From: a bacterium
GTDB lineage: Bacteria; Elusimicrobiota; Elusimicrobia; UBA1565; UBA9628
Assembly: GCA_021796015.1 (NCBI GenBank)
Contig: JAJYOT010000020.1
Location: 1 to 29,488, forward strand
Direction of reading: 5' to 3'
DNA: 29,488 nucleotides
The notes under the pieces are model-generated. The model did no database searches. It was given only the letters and a program-made list of their open reading frames with translations, and was not told where the DNA came from. Each line of letters opens with the position of its first letter. Position 1 is the first letter of the stretch. Positions 7,261 to 14,867 of this stretch are shown one piece after another. The position numbers were made by a program, and so were the translations under genes.

Positions 7261-8382
7261 ATGGCCGACACATTAATCCGATACTCTCACGTGATGATTT
7301 ACAAGACCATCTTGCAGATAGTGATTGCGCTTGGGGCTTTCACTATTCTAGGAATCGGCCTAATAGTTATGAGCATCTTTTTGCTTAAGCGCGCCAAATC
7401 TCCTTTTATTAAGGTTTACTATGATTGCATAGAAATATTTCATGACAATTGGAAAATTGTATTCTTTCCGCTCTTGACAATCGGCGCATTATGCGTTTTA
7501 GTTGCGCTCATTTTTCATTTTGGCGGCCTGCTTGAGCCGTTATTACCCCAAAGTCATACGCCTTCTCGAAATCCCTTGCTGGAGGCAGCCGCAATAGGAA
7601 TAGTCGGATTGGGAGCGATCATCGGCACTTGTATTTTCGTACTCATTAATAGTCCCCTCATCCATTATCTGGTTGCGCGAGCTGAGCGAGAATCCGAAAG
7701 CTTGACCCAAGCGGTTTGGCAAACCTTGCCCAGTTTTTGGGCGATTTTAAGTTTTACCGTTTTTTGGAGCGGTTTTCTCGTCATTATCGCCTTAGTCGGC
7801 ATGAAATTGAATAGATGGCTCCGCTCTCACGGGTTTTGGCGCATCGACATCTTGTTAACGGTCGCGGAATGGGCTCTTGATAAAGGCGTAACCATGGCCG
7901 CATATTTCATGCTGGCAACAATGATTCGCGAGGAAATAGGGCCGTGGAAAGCATTGTTAATCACCGCGGAAATAACCAAGGAAGAATTCGGCAAAACTTT
8001 TCCGGAAGTCATGAGGCTCGAAATGATCGATAGCGCGATTGCAATCATCAGCGGAGTCATTTTTTTCGCATGGATAGGAATCGTGATTATGACCATAATT
8101 TATTCCCATTCACATCCGTTGGTTCAGAACGTATTTAGGGCCATGCATTCAGGCATGATCTTTTTCCTTTTCCTGGGGGTCCCGATATGCGCCGTATTGC
8201 TGATTCATATTTCCTACTTCGTGGTCCTGCAGACGCTGCAATTAATCCTCGCTACAGCCGTCTATCTTTATCTTAAAGACGGAATAATGATGGAGGGATT
8301 CAATCAAAACGATTTTGACCAAGCGCTTGGATTGCGAGCTCGCGGAATTCGCGAAATAGCCGGATTGAACGGCCTTATGTGA
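7261..8382 (+). CDS. Polytopic membrane protein of unknown function (DUF6159-like)
   Basis: From ATG 7261 the product is 373 residues with about six to seven hydrophobic segments (roughly 13-41, 65-89, 109-132, 157-180, 257-282 and 298-338). The reading frame extends upstream to 7027, but that part is antisense to the tRNA-Cys gene and cannot be coding. A later ATG at 7294 is an alternative; neither start has a good ribosome binding site. The stretch SPFIKVYYDCIEIFHDNWKI followed by VFFPLL, and later IREEIGPWKALLITAEITKE, resemble the DUF6159 group of integral membrane proteins. I could not verify that. It sits alone between the tRNA and a convergent hipA and looks like an accessory gene. No function is proposed. 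Confidence 0.6.
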   Translation: MADTLIRYSHVMIYKTILQIVIALGAFTILGIGLIVMSIFLLKRAKSPFIKVYYDCIEIFHDNWKIVFFPLLTIGALCVLVALIFHFGGLLEPLLPQSHTPSRNPLLEAAAIGIVGLGAIIGTCIFVLINSPLIHYLVARAERESESLTQAVWQTLPSFWAILSFTVFWSGFLVIIALVGMKLNRWLRSHGFWRIDILLTVAEWALDKGVTMAAYFMLATMIREEIGPWKALLITAEITKEEFGKTFPEVMRLEMIDSAIAIISGVIFFAWIGIVIMTIIYSHSHPLVQNVFRAMHSGMIFFLFLGVPICAVLLIHISYFVVLQTLQLILATAVYLYLKDGIMMEGFNQNDFDQALGLRARGIREIAGLNGLM

Positions 8383-8460
8383 CGAACTTTAGGTTTCTTC
8401 TCGTGTTGCACGGTCCTATTGAGCATCAAGTGCCCCAGGATTTTCTGAAGGCGACAAACG

Positions 8461-9780
8461 CTAGATCGGCCTGAGGAGTTCCTTAACGCGCTTAATCTCG
8501 CTCGGCTGGACCTTGGCTTGCGCGGCAAAGTCGGGCCAAGCCCCGACAACTTCCCGAATATGCTTGAGAATCGACGGGCCTTCGCCGATTCCAAAGCGGT
8601 CGGCCAGCGCCAGGCAATCCGCCTTCTCGATGTCGGAAAACTTGCCGTTGACGGACATGAGATGCCGGCTGGTCCATTCGCTCCTCGGGTTGTGGGCGAA
8701 GGTGATGTCATAAGCGGGGGAAAGTTCCCAGGGCCCGCCTTTTTCGAGCAAAAACGAGAAATTCTTCGTGTGGTCGTCGCAGTTGCGGCCCATGACGTTC
8801 AAGGCCATGCGCCGGAAAGCCTCGACGTCCGCTAAGTGGCCCAGATTAAGCTCGCGCATCGTCATGAAAAGCTGCTCGTAGCTGTTGACGGATTTTTTTC
8901 TAAAGTCGAGATGATTCATCGCGCAGAGGCTTTGAAGATGGAGCTTCGTCCCATCGTCTTTGCGATCGAAGCGCTTGGTCATGAAATGAGCCCTGCCATT
9001 TTCCTCGAGCAACCGCGACTCGGGCATGTTGATTCCCGCCTGCTTGGCCATGAGGGAATAGGCGTATTCAATCCGCCCGAAATCCCGGGATTGCCCCAGC
9101 TCTCGATCCCCTCCCATCCCGTCGAATTTCAGCAGCCAATGCTCGAATCCGGAAAGAAGAGCGAATTGTCCCGACCGAATCTCATGGGTCTTGGGGTTCC
9201 AACCGACGACGGCCTTGGCGCGGGCGCCGTTGGCGGAAGTGCCTACTTCGATGATGCTTCGAAGCGCGGCCTCGGACTCCGTTTCAGTCTCAAGATTTCC
9301 GGCGACGACCTTTCTGGCCATCGAAACAAGCTCACCCATCTTAAGCGCTGTCGGAATTCTCGTCCGGGGTCCCCTGGCGGGCTTAAATTCAAGAGCCCCC
9401 ATGGCGCGTTTTCCCATATAAGCCAAACGGTCCAGGACGGTGATCCGTGTTGGGGCGATTCCGCGCTCGGCCATGTATTTGTCGATGAGCGCGTTTCCGA
9501 AATCATCGGGCAACGCGTCCGCCAACATCGCCGGAAGCCGCTTATAAGTAGCCTCCGGAAGATCCCCGAAAACGTAGGTCTTTTCCGTATCGTCTGCCGG
9601 CATGTGAAGCGGCGCGAGCTGTATTCCGGTTCCGCCGAAATCCTTGTCGTATGCGAAAACGTAGTAGCCGAGCTTGGGGTCGAGCGCGCAGGCCCCAACG
9701 AAGAAATCCCAAGCATAGACCTCGATCCGATGAACCGAATGATAGCGTTCGGCCTTTGGCTTTTTAACTCGCTTGGCCAT
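8461..9780 (-). CDS. hipA: HipA-family toxin / serine-threonine kinase
   Basis: From ATG 9780 the product is 439 residues, the usual HipA size. An N-terminal extension to 9825 is open, but GAGG just upstream of 9780 supports the shorter form. Visible motifs: ALPDDFGNALIDKY (89-102), the counterpart of the family LPDxxG; LAYMGKRAMGALEF (119-132); G-loop TSANGARAK (181-189), in which Ser182 corresponds to the autophosphorylated Ser150 of E. coli HipA; catalytic loop RNCDDHTKN (332-340); and metal-binding SPAYDI (354-359). All kinase motifs seem intact. HipA kinases phosphorylate translation factors such as glutamyl-tRNA synthetase and cause growth arrest; this target is known for E. coli, not shown here. 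The gene overlaps hipB by 17 bases and is more GC-rich than its surroundings, suggesting horizontal acquisition. Confidence 0.93.
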   Translation of the reverse strand: MAKRVKKPKAERYHSVHRIEVYAWDFFVGACALDPKLGYYVFAYDKDFGGTGIQLAPLHMPADDTEKTYVFGDLPEATYKRLPAMLADALPDDFGNALIDKYMAERGIAPTRITVLDRLAYMGKRAMGALEFKPARGPRTRIPTALKMGELVSMARKVVAGNLETETESEAALRSIIEVGTSANGARAKAVVGWNPKTHEIRSGQFALLSGFEHWLLKFDGMGGDRELGQSRDFGRIEYAYSLMAKQAGINMPESRLLEENGRAHFMTKRFDRKDDGTKLHLQSLCAMNHLDFRKKSVNSYEQLFMTMRELNLGHLADVEAFRRMALNVMGRNCDDHTKNFSFLLEKGGPWELSPAYDITFAHNPRSEWTSRHLMSVNGKFSDIEKADCLALADRFGIGEGPSILKHIREVVGAWPDFAAQAKVQPSEIKRVKELLRPI

Positions 9781-10087
9781 ACGCCCTCGGGCTTCTCCGC
9801 GCGCGCGCGCGGCGGCGCGCGCCAAATGTCGGCGTCATGTGGAGAGGATTAATCGTCGCCCGCGGAGCCAGCGCTTCCAGCCATTCTTGCCGATTGAGCG
9901 CACGCGCGGCGCGAATCAATGTGCCAAGATTGGCGCCTTGTCCCGCTTCAAGATGGCGCAGCGCGGACAAGCTGACGCCGGCCTGGGCGGCCAAAGCCTC
10001 CTGCGTGAGATTTTTCTGGAGCCGTAGAGAGCGAATGTTCTCCCCAATAGCTTGAGCGAGTTCCTCGGCGCTTAAAATATCTTTCAT
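9764..10087 (-). CDS. hipB: HipB-like XRE-family antitoxin / autorepressor
   Basis: This 107-residue protein has an XRE helix-turn-helix at about 13-64: IGENIRSLRLQKNLTQEALA, then AGVSLSALRHLEAGQGANLG and LIRAARALN. The C-terminal tail is rich in Arg and Ala (RRRARARRSPRAYG) and is encoded by an alternating CG tract. The antitoxin would neutralise HipA and repress the shared promoter at 10148-10176. It is first in the operon and overlaps hipA by 17 bases, with the hipA ribosome binding site inside hipB, as in other hipBA modules. Confidence 0.92.
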   Translation of the reverse strand: MKDILSAEELAQAIGENIRSLRLQKNLTQEALAAQAGVSLSALRHLEAGQGANLGTLIRAARALNRQEWLEALAPRATINPLHMTPTFGARRRARARRSPRAYGQAS

Positions 10088-10147
10088 AATATATCTTTTT
10101 AGACTATTTATGATAATTTTTATAATTTAATTATTCTTTATAAAACA

Positions 10148-10176
10148 ATAATAACAGACAAACTTGAATATGTCAA
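10148..10176 (-). promoter_or_regulatory. sigma70 promoter of hipBA
   Basis: On the minus strand a consensus -35 TTGACA (10171-10176) is followed after exactly 17 bases by -10 TATTAT (10148-10153). The predicted start is near 10141, giving a leader of about 54 bases before hipB. Between the -10 and hipB the DNA is almost pure A/T with repeated AATTAT words that could be operator sites for HipB. Confidence 0.8.
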
Positions 10177-10334
10177 TGATATTTTAATGCCTTAAAAAGA
10201 GCTTTTATAATCCATAAATAAATATAAAAGTCTTAATTAGAGCTAGTATAAATTGTAATTAGTATTAGGGATTATTAAAAACTTCGCGATAGAAATAACC
10301 CGCCCGCCAAAAGAATAACTGCTAGAATAGACTT

Positions 10335-10355
10335 GTTCCCGACGAGGGAGGGAAC
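10335..10355 (+). promoter_or_regulatory. Inverted repeat covering the ribosome binding site of the sigma gene
   Basis: GTTCCC (10335-10340) and GGGAAC (10350-10355) can pair around a 9-base loop. The GGAGGG ribosome binding site lies partly in the loop and partly in the 3' arm, just before the TTG start at 10359. As RNA this could hide the ribosome binding site; as DNA it could be an operator. Confidence 0.4.
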
Positions 10356-10358
10356 TTT

Positions 10359-10937
10359 TTGGCGGCTCATCCGTATAGAGATAGAGACATTAGACTAAAA
10401 GCTATGTTTGAAAATCTGGTCAAAGAATACGCCGAAAAAGGATATCGTTTCGCCTTCCGCTTGTCCGGCAACGCGGAAGAAGCCAAGGACCTAGTTCAAG
10501 AAGCTTTCTCGCGGGTTTTAAGCAAATGGAACCGTTATGACGCCTCCCGCCCCTTTGATCATTATTTCCTTACGATTCTTAAAAATATTTATTACGATTA
10601 TAGCTCTAGGAAAAGCGCCCACAACTTATCATTGGACGCGACCATTAACGATGAAAAAGGTCTTGAAACCTTCGCCGATAGAGTCTCTGACGGAGAGGAA
10701 CCCCTTTTAGAAAAGCTCATGCGCCGGGAAACGGAAGAGACCATCGAACATTGCCTCGGCCAAATCGCCAAGGATCACCGCGCGGTTTTGACTCTCTGCG
10801 ACTTGGAAGGGTTGTCCTATGAAAAAATCTCCCAGGTCTTGGGTTGCCCTATAGGAACGGTCAAATCCCGCATCAAAAGGGCCCGGCGCGCGCTTAAGAT
10901 TAAACTTTTAGCCCAATTAGAGGAGGTCCCGTTATGA
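10359..10937 (+). CDS. ECF (RpoE-like) RNA polymerase sigma factor
   Basis: This 192-residue protein is the size of group 4 sigma factors. Region 2 (about 16-85) includes GYRFAFRLSGNAEEAKDLVQEAF and RPFDHYFLTILKNIYYD, corresponding to the core-binding and -10-recognition helices. Region 4 (about 126-180) ends with the -35-binding helix-turn-helix EGLSYEKISQVLGCPIGTVK followed by SRIKRARRAL. The chosen start is TTG 10359, supported by GGAGGG 6-7 bases upstream; ATG 10404 is an alternative. The stop overlaps the start of a zinc-finger anti-sigma gene (ATGA at 10934), the usual pairing for an ECF regulon. With the RseB-like gene next, an envelope-stress role is likely. Target promoters cannot be read from this window. 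Confidence 0.93.
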   Translation: MAAHPYRDRDIRLKAMFENLVKEYAEKGYRFAFRLSGNAEEAKDLVQEAFSRVLSKWNRYDASRPFDHYFLTILKNIYYDYSSRKSAHNLSLDATINDEKGLETFADRVSDGEEPLLEKLMRRETEETIEHCLGQIAKDHRAVLTLCDLEGLSYEKISQVLGCPIGTVKSRIKRARRALKIKLLAQLEEVPL

Positions 10938-11404
10938 CGTGCGAAACCTGGGAGGAAAATTTAAACGCTCTCGTGGACGGAGAACTAAAAGGAGACGAAA
11001 AAGAAAAGACTCTTCTCCATCTCTCTCAATGCTCATCTTGCCAAAAGGAAAAAGAGCTTCTTTTACTGCTCAAAAAAGGAACCGCTTCCGCAAAATACAT
11101 TCCCGCGACGCCTCCAAGCCTCGCTCAAGAAGTTATTTCTTCTCTTAAACCTAAAAACGCTTCTCCGGCGCCTAATCAAAACCCCTGGGCTTTCAGATTC
11201 ACCTTCATCGGCGGTCTTGGGTTTGCCGCCGCCATGACTTTATTGACTTTAAGATCTCGTCTTTTTCCCGCAACGCCCAAAGAACCCATTTCTCTTAATT
11301 GGATGCTCGCCGCCCACAATGAGTACGCGATGAGTTTGCCTTTATCCCAAAGCGAATTGGCCTTGCCCGTCATCGCCTCAAAAAGCGAAAAGGCCGGGGG
11401 ATAA
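10934..11404 (+). CDS. Membrane-anchored zinc-finger anti-sigma factor
   Basis: This 156-residue protein begins with the ZAS-type N-terminal domain. CETWEENLNALVDGEL is followed by the H-x3-C-x2-C zinc motif (His29, Cys33, Cys36, within HLSQCSSCQKE). One membrane segment lies at about 87-106. The C-terminal part of about 50 residues would be periplasmic. It is expected to hold the upstream sigma factor inactive until a signal triggers its cleavage or release, as RseA-type proteins do. It is coupled to the sigma gene by a 4-base overlap and followed after 4 bases by the RseB-like gene. The periplasmic tail is short and unlike E. coli RseA. Confidence 0.88.
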   Translation: MTCETWEENLNALVDGELKGDEKEKTLLHLSQCSSCQKEKELLLLLKKGTASAKYIPATPPSLAQEVISSLKPKNASPAPNQNPWAFRFTFIGGLGFAAAMTLLTLRSRLFPATPKEPISLNWMLAAHNEYAMSLPLSQSELALPVIASKSEKAGG

Positions 11405-11408
11405 GGCG

Positions 11409-12431
11409 ATGAGACTCAAATTCCAATTTCTCCGCATCGGTTCTCTCGCTTTATTTTTAGCGGGAACAACCGCTTTCGCCAAAACCCGCTCTCGAGAAAA
11501 ACGCCCTCTTCCCAATTCCTGGAATTTAATCGCTCAAAGCCTGTCCGGATCCATGGTCCCCTACCAAGGAAAAATGGAAACGACAAGTTTTCTCGGTTCC
11601 TCAAATAGTATTTCCATAACCTCCATTCGCTTTGCCCCGCCCCGCTTTTATCGCCGGGAGGTCTTCGGCCCCGATGGGAAAGTGAGGATAATCGCGATTC
11701 TTAACGAAAAAGAAGAATGGGTGTACCGCCGGGACGCCAAAGAGTATTGGAAAATGCCGGCCCCCGCCCCCTTGGACGCAAAAAAAGAGCTCTCTCTTCT
11801 CAAAGCGAATTATCAAGCCTCTGCTCCGGTTTCAAGCCATGCGGCCAGCCGACGCGCGTTCAAAATCGAACTCTGGTCTCGCAAAGACCATGCTTTATCC
11901 CGGGTTTTCTGGCTCAACCCCAAATACGGGGTTATTCTCAAAACCGAGGTCTATGACTCAAAGGGCCGCTTAAAATCACGGTCCGCCTTTAAAAAAATTC
12001 GGTTTTTCGTCAAGAAGCCTGTTCCGAAAAAATGGTTTACTTTTACGCCGCCCAAAAAAGCTCGTTCCGCTCAAGAAAATCTCTTAACTTTAAAGCAAAG
12101 CGCGCAAAAAAAATTCGGGATTACCCCGCTGACCCCCTCCTGGCTTCCTTTCGGATACGCGCTTGAGGATATTCGCGCTCTCAATCATAAAGGCCGCGTC
12201 GTCATCCAGGAAGAGTTTTCGGACGGCATCAACGCTTTATCCTTGTTTGAGTATAAGGATTCCGGCCCGGTCTTGACGGGACAAAAAATCGCTTTAAAAA
12301 AAAGAACGGCTTATCTCAAGCGCACCAGCGAGGGAAGAGTTCTCTGTTGGAAAGAAGGAAATTTAAGCCTGGCGCTTATTTCCACGTTAGATCAAGAGAA
12401 ACTGATCCGCGTCGCCGAATCAATTCCATGA
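11409..12431 (+). CDS. RseB/MucB-like periplasmic regulator
   Basis: This 340-residue protein has a signal peptide (1-24, ending TAFAK). The first domain (about 37-215) has a LolA-like beta pattern, with YQGKMETTSFLG (52-63) at the place of the RseB 'y.G.....' strand and FYRREVFGPDG further on. The second, smaller domain (about 240-340) carries TPSWLPFGYALEDIR and VVIQEEFSDGINALSLFEY, the counterpart of the MucB/RseB C-terminal pattern LPxGF...H..YSDGL..vSvf. RseB proteins bind the periplasmic part of the anti-sigma factor and block its proteolysis until they sense LPS or lipoprotein. The gene order sigma, anti-sigma, RseB matches that model. Its stop overlaps the radC start by 4 bases. Confidence 0.8.
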   Translation: MRLKFQFLRIGSLALFLAGTTAFAKTRSREKRPLPNSWNLIAQSLSGSMVPYQGKMETTSFLGSSNSISITSIRFAPPRFYRREVFGPDGKVRIIAILNEKEEWVYRRDAKEYWKMPAPAPLDAKKELSLLKANYQASAPVSSHAASRRAFKIELWSRKDHALSRVFWLNPKYGVILKTEVYDSKGRLKSRSAFKKIRFFVKKPVPKKWFTFTPPKKARSAQENLLTLKQSAQKKFGITPLTPSWLPFGYALEDIRALNHKGRVVIQEEFSDGINALSLFEYKDSGPVLTGQKIALKKRTAYLKRTSEGRVLCWKEGNLSLALISTLDQEKLIRVAESIP

Positions 12432-12961
12432 AACCGCAAACATCTCCCCGATACCCATCTTTTTCTTCTTCTCTCAGCGGCCGCGATTTGGCGGCGATTC
12501 TTATCTCGATTCTCCACCCACTGATTGAAAAAAACGCCAAGACGGAGTCCCAAGTCAAAGAAGACTTCCCAACGGATGCGCCCCCAATTCTCGACGCTCC
12601 CGCGCGCGTGGCCGAACAAATCCCCGCTTCAATAAAATCCGCCAAAAAGGAAAACTTTCTAGCCTTTTATCTCAACTCAAGAAACCGGCTCATTTTCTCA
12701 GAAACCGTCTCCATTGGCACCTTATCGGCAAGCTTGGTTCATCCGAGAGAAGTCTTCGCCCCCGCCATTGAACACTCTTCCGCCGCCCTCATTGTCGCCC
12801 ACAATCATCCTTCCGGAGACTGTTCTCCTTCCCCGGAAGATAGGGCCACGACTAAAAGGCTTAAAGAATCCGGAGAACTTCTAGGCATTCCTCTCTTGGA
12901 TCATCTCATCGTCTCTCCGCAAGGTTTTTTCAGCTTTCGTGAAAATGGGCTATTATCTTAA
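12428..12961 (+). CDS. radC: RadC/UPF0758 JAB-domain protein with short N-terminal part
   Basis: This 177-residue protein has the RadC MPN/JAB metalloprotease-like domain: ENFLAFYLNSRNRLI (75-89), Glu92, HNHPSGDCSPSPEDR (125-139) with the zinc-ligand pattern His125, His127, Asp138, then LLDHLIVSPQGFFSF. The family is usually about 220 residues. Here the N-terminal helix-hairpin-helix segment is shortened and degenerate (SLSGRDLAAILISIL remains). The ATG at 12428 is chosen because it forms an ATGA overlap with the RseB-like gene; the frame stays open to 12347. RadC function is unsettled; proteins of this type are often mobile-element associated and the original DNA-repair role is disputed. Placement inside an envelope-stress operon is unusual. 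Confidence 0.85.
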   Translation: MKPQTSPRYPSFSSSLSGRDLAAILISILHPLIEKNAKTESQVKEDFPTDAPPILDAPARVAEQIPASIKSAKKENFLAFYLNSRNRLIFSETVSIGTLSASLVHPREVFAPAIEHSSAALIVAHNHPSGDCSPSPEDRATTKRLKESGELLGIPLLDHLIVSPQGFFSFRENGLLS

Positions 12962-12971
12962 TGAACCTTCC

Positions 12972-13772
12972 ATGAGAATAAGCCCCTTCTATCTTCTTTG
13001 CCTTATGAGTTTGTCCGGATGTTCATCCTACTATTACCATGCCGGAAAATTTGAAGAAGGGGTCGGAAACAAGATCGCGGCCTTTAACCTCTACCAAAAA
13101 TTCCTAAAACTCTCGCCTCATTCTCTCTACGCCCTTCGAGTCAAACTCCGTTTAGGAGACATTGAATCTCAAGTCTTTCACCGTTGCGACGAAGCGGTTC
13201 CTTATTATGAGGGGGTCGCGCGCGGCTCTTCTCCACAGAATCCCTTGTTTCAAAAAGCGGTTTCGGGAATTCTCAATTGTCCAGATTATTTTCCATTGAC
13301 CCCCGGACGAACCTGGGTTTACGGCGACACCTTGAGCCACGGGAAAAACATGAAAGACTTTCGGAAAGCCCTCAACGGACAAGAAGAGAAAAATTCCATA
13401 GAGAGTTCTCTTTACGCGGGGAAAAATCTGGTCCGCAAGGGAAAATTCTTATTCCAGAAACAGGACTGGGAGGTCTTGAGAATTGAAGGCCCCTCCGCCG
13501 TTCCCATCCTCAAATATCCTTTCCGTGCGGGGAACCGTTGGCGCATCGGAAACGGAAAAAACGAAAAGCGCTTTGAGATTATCTCGACCTCATCTACGGT
13601 TAAAACCGCGGCCGGAATTTTCTTAGGATGCCTCAAGATTAAAGAATCTTACGGACGTTTTCCCCGTTCCTGGAAATACACCTACTACGCGCCTTTTGTC
13701 GGAGAAGTCAAAACCACTATCGGCGGCCCCGGTTTTGAGAGCCCCAATACTGAACTCATCCGCTATCAATAG
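12972..13772 (+). CDS. Lipoprotein of unknown function with TPR-like N-terminal region
   Basis: From ATG 12972 the product is 266 residues and begins with a lipoprotein signal: hydrophobic FYLLCLMS, then LSGC with the modified Cys at 17. An upstream in-frame ATG at 12939 overlaps radC and would bury the signal, so it is less likely. Residues about 25-95 have a tetratricopeptide-like helical pattern (NKIAAFNLYQKFLKLSPHS, LYALRVKLRLGDIE), as in outer-membrane assembly lipoproteins. The remainder is beta-rich, starting FPLTPGRTWVYGDTLSHG, a pattern seen in uncharacterised exported proteins. It follows radC after 10 bases, so it is probably the last gene of the sigma operon. It is convergent with lptG. 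No named family is recognised. Confidence 0.65.
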   Translation: MRISPFYLLCLMSLSGCSSYYYHAGKFEEGVGNKIAAFNLYQKFLKLSPHSLYALRVKLRLGDIESQVFHRCDEAVPYYEGVARGSSPQNPLFQKAVSGILNCPDYFPLTPGRTWVYGDTLSHGKNMKDFRKALNGQEEKNSIESSLYAGKNLVRKGKFLFQKQDWEVLRIEGPSAVPILKYPFRAGNRWRIGNGKNEKRFEIISTSSTVKTAAGIFLGCLKIKESYGRFPRSWKYTYYAPFVGEVKTTIGGPGFESPNTELIRYQ

Positions 13773-13778
13773 CGAAAA

Positions 13779-14867
13779 CTAAAGGCTGGAAGGCTCGCCG
13801 TAAAGGCTCAACCCTATAACGGCCAAGGACCCGAAAACCATGTTAGGAATCCACGCAGCCGCTATCGGGGGAATAAAACCGCTGGAACCAAGAGCCTTAG
13901 ACACTTCCATCAGCCATAAATATAGAAAAGAAACCACTAAGGCAATAAAAAAAATTCCCGCTTTGGGAAGCCGCCGAAGCTTAAGCGCAATCGGAATTCC
14001 CAGGGCGCAAATAATAAAATTACTGATGGGGTAGGCGATTTTTGAATAACTCGCCGTTTCAAGCTCAAGCGGAGACACCCCCAAGGCGGCCATTCTTTTA
14101 GAGTAGCGCTTAAGTTCTCTTAAGCTCATCTCATCTGGATTTTTGGTTCTGGGAATGAGCTTCTGAGGCGGCACATCCAAATCGGAGACTTTCTTTACGA
14201 AAACTTCTTCCTTGAGCGCGCCTCCCGAAAAACTCCGATACACTCCTTGATAAAAAACCCATTTTTGAAGCGAGGAATCCCATAATGCTTTTTCAGCATC
14301 CAGCTGAAACTCAACGCCATTTTCGCCCATTTTCTCAAGGAGCGGACGTTGCATGAGGCCTTGGCTTGCGATAAAAACCGTCGCCTGTAAAAACTCATCC
14401 GGCGCTCCGATGAGGGCGATGTTGTAATAATGATCCCATTCCCATTCGGGATGAATTTTCACCTGCCACAGGCGTTCCGCCTCTCTAAAGCACAACGGAA
14501 ACAAGGTTTCTTGAAAGACAAAGCCAAATAGGGAGACAAAAACAGAAGAGATGAGAATGGGAATCCAAAAAGAACGTGTCTGAAAGCCGCAGGATTCCGC
14601 CCCCAGCCATTCTCCACTTTGAACAAACCCAATTAAAGCCGTCAATGTAGCCAACAAGGTCGCCATTGGAATTACGCGCCCGGTCCAATAAGGCACTTCC
14701 AGCCATAAAAATTCTAAAACAACTCCCAAGGAAGCCGAGCTTTTCAAAAGGTCGTTCATTTTATCGAACATATCGCCAAGAAAAATTAAGAGCGAAAAGA
14801 GGAAAAGGCCGAAAAAGAAAGGCGCTAAAAAGCGACGAAACATATAGCGGGAAAAGGTGCTGGTCAT
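13779..14867 (-). CDS. lptG: LPS export permease LptG-like (YjgP/YjgQ family)
   Basis: From ATG 14867 the product is 362 residues. The frame extends upstream, but an ATGA overlap with the preceding lptF-like stop fixes the start. It opens TFSRYMFRRFLAPFFFGLFL, typical of LptF/LptG, with three membrane segments at the N-terminus and three near the C-terminus (YPISNFIICALGIPIALKL, AGIFFIALVVSFLYLWLME, IPPIAAAWIPNMVFG). The periplasmic beta-jellyroll lies between them. The cytoplasmic GEWLGAESCGFQ loop is the coupling-helix region that contacts LptB. Together with LptF it forms the transmembrane part of the ABC transporter that extracts LPS from the inner membrane. The F versus G label is by gene order. 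LptB is not in the window. Confidence 0.85.
   Translation of the reverse strand: MTSTFSRYMFRRFLAPFFFGLFLFSLLIFLGDMFDKMNDLLKSSASLGVVLEFLWLEVPYWTGRVIPMATLLATLTALIGFVQSGEWLGAESCGFQTRSFWIPILISSVFVSLFGFVFQETLFPLCFREAERLWQVKIHPEWEWDHYYNIALIGAPDEFLQATVFIASQGLMQRPLLEKMGENGVEFQLDAEKALWDSSLQKWVFYQGVYRSFSGGALKEEVFVKKVSDLDVPPQKLIPRTKNPDEMSLRELKRYSKRMAALGVSPLELETASYSKIAYPISNFIICALGIPIALKLRRLPKAGIFFIALVVSFLYLWLMEVSKALGSSGFIPPIAAAWIPNMVFGSLAVIGLSLYGEPSSL

Larger units (their letters stand above)
10088..10358 (+). other. AT-rich divergent intergenic region between hipB and the ECF sigma gene
   Basis: This 271-base spacer is strongly A/T biased compared with the genes on both sides. It holds the hipBA promoter on the minus strand. 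On the plus strand, TAGAAT at 10323-10328 is preceded by TG (10320-10321), an extended -10 element that could serve the sigma gene, though no -35 fits. No reading frame of note is present. Confidence 0.6.

Noticed and set aside
7142..8398. Direct repeat TTAGGTTTCT at 7142-7151 and 8389-8398 flanking the membrane protein gene, as insertion-site duplication
   Set aside because: Ten bases of low complexity with no terminal inverted repeats or transposase nearby; chance is sufficient.
8836..9852. A 338-codon plus-strand reading frame
   Set aside because: It is antisense to hipA and hipB, whose motifs are clear. High GC removes stop codons from the opposite strand. Its protein shows no family pattern.
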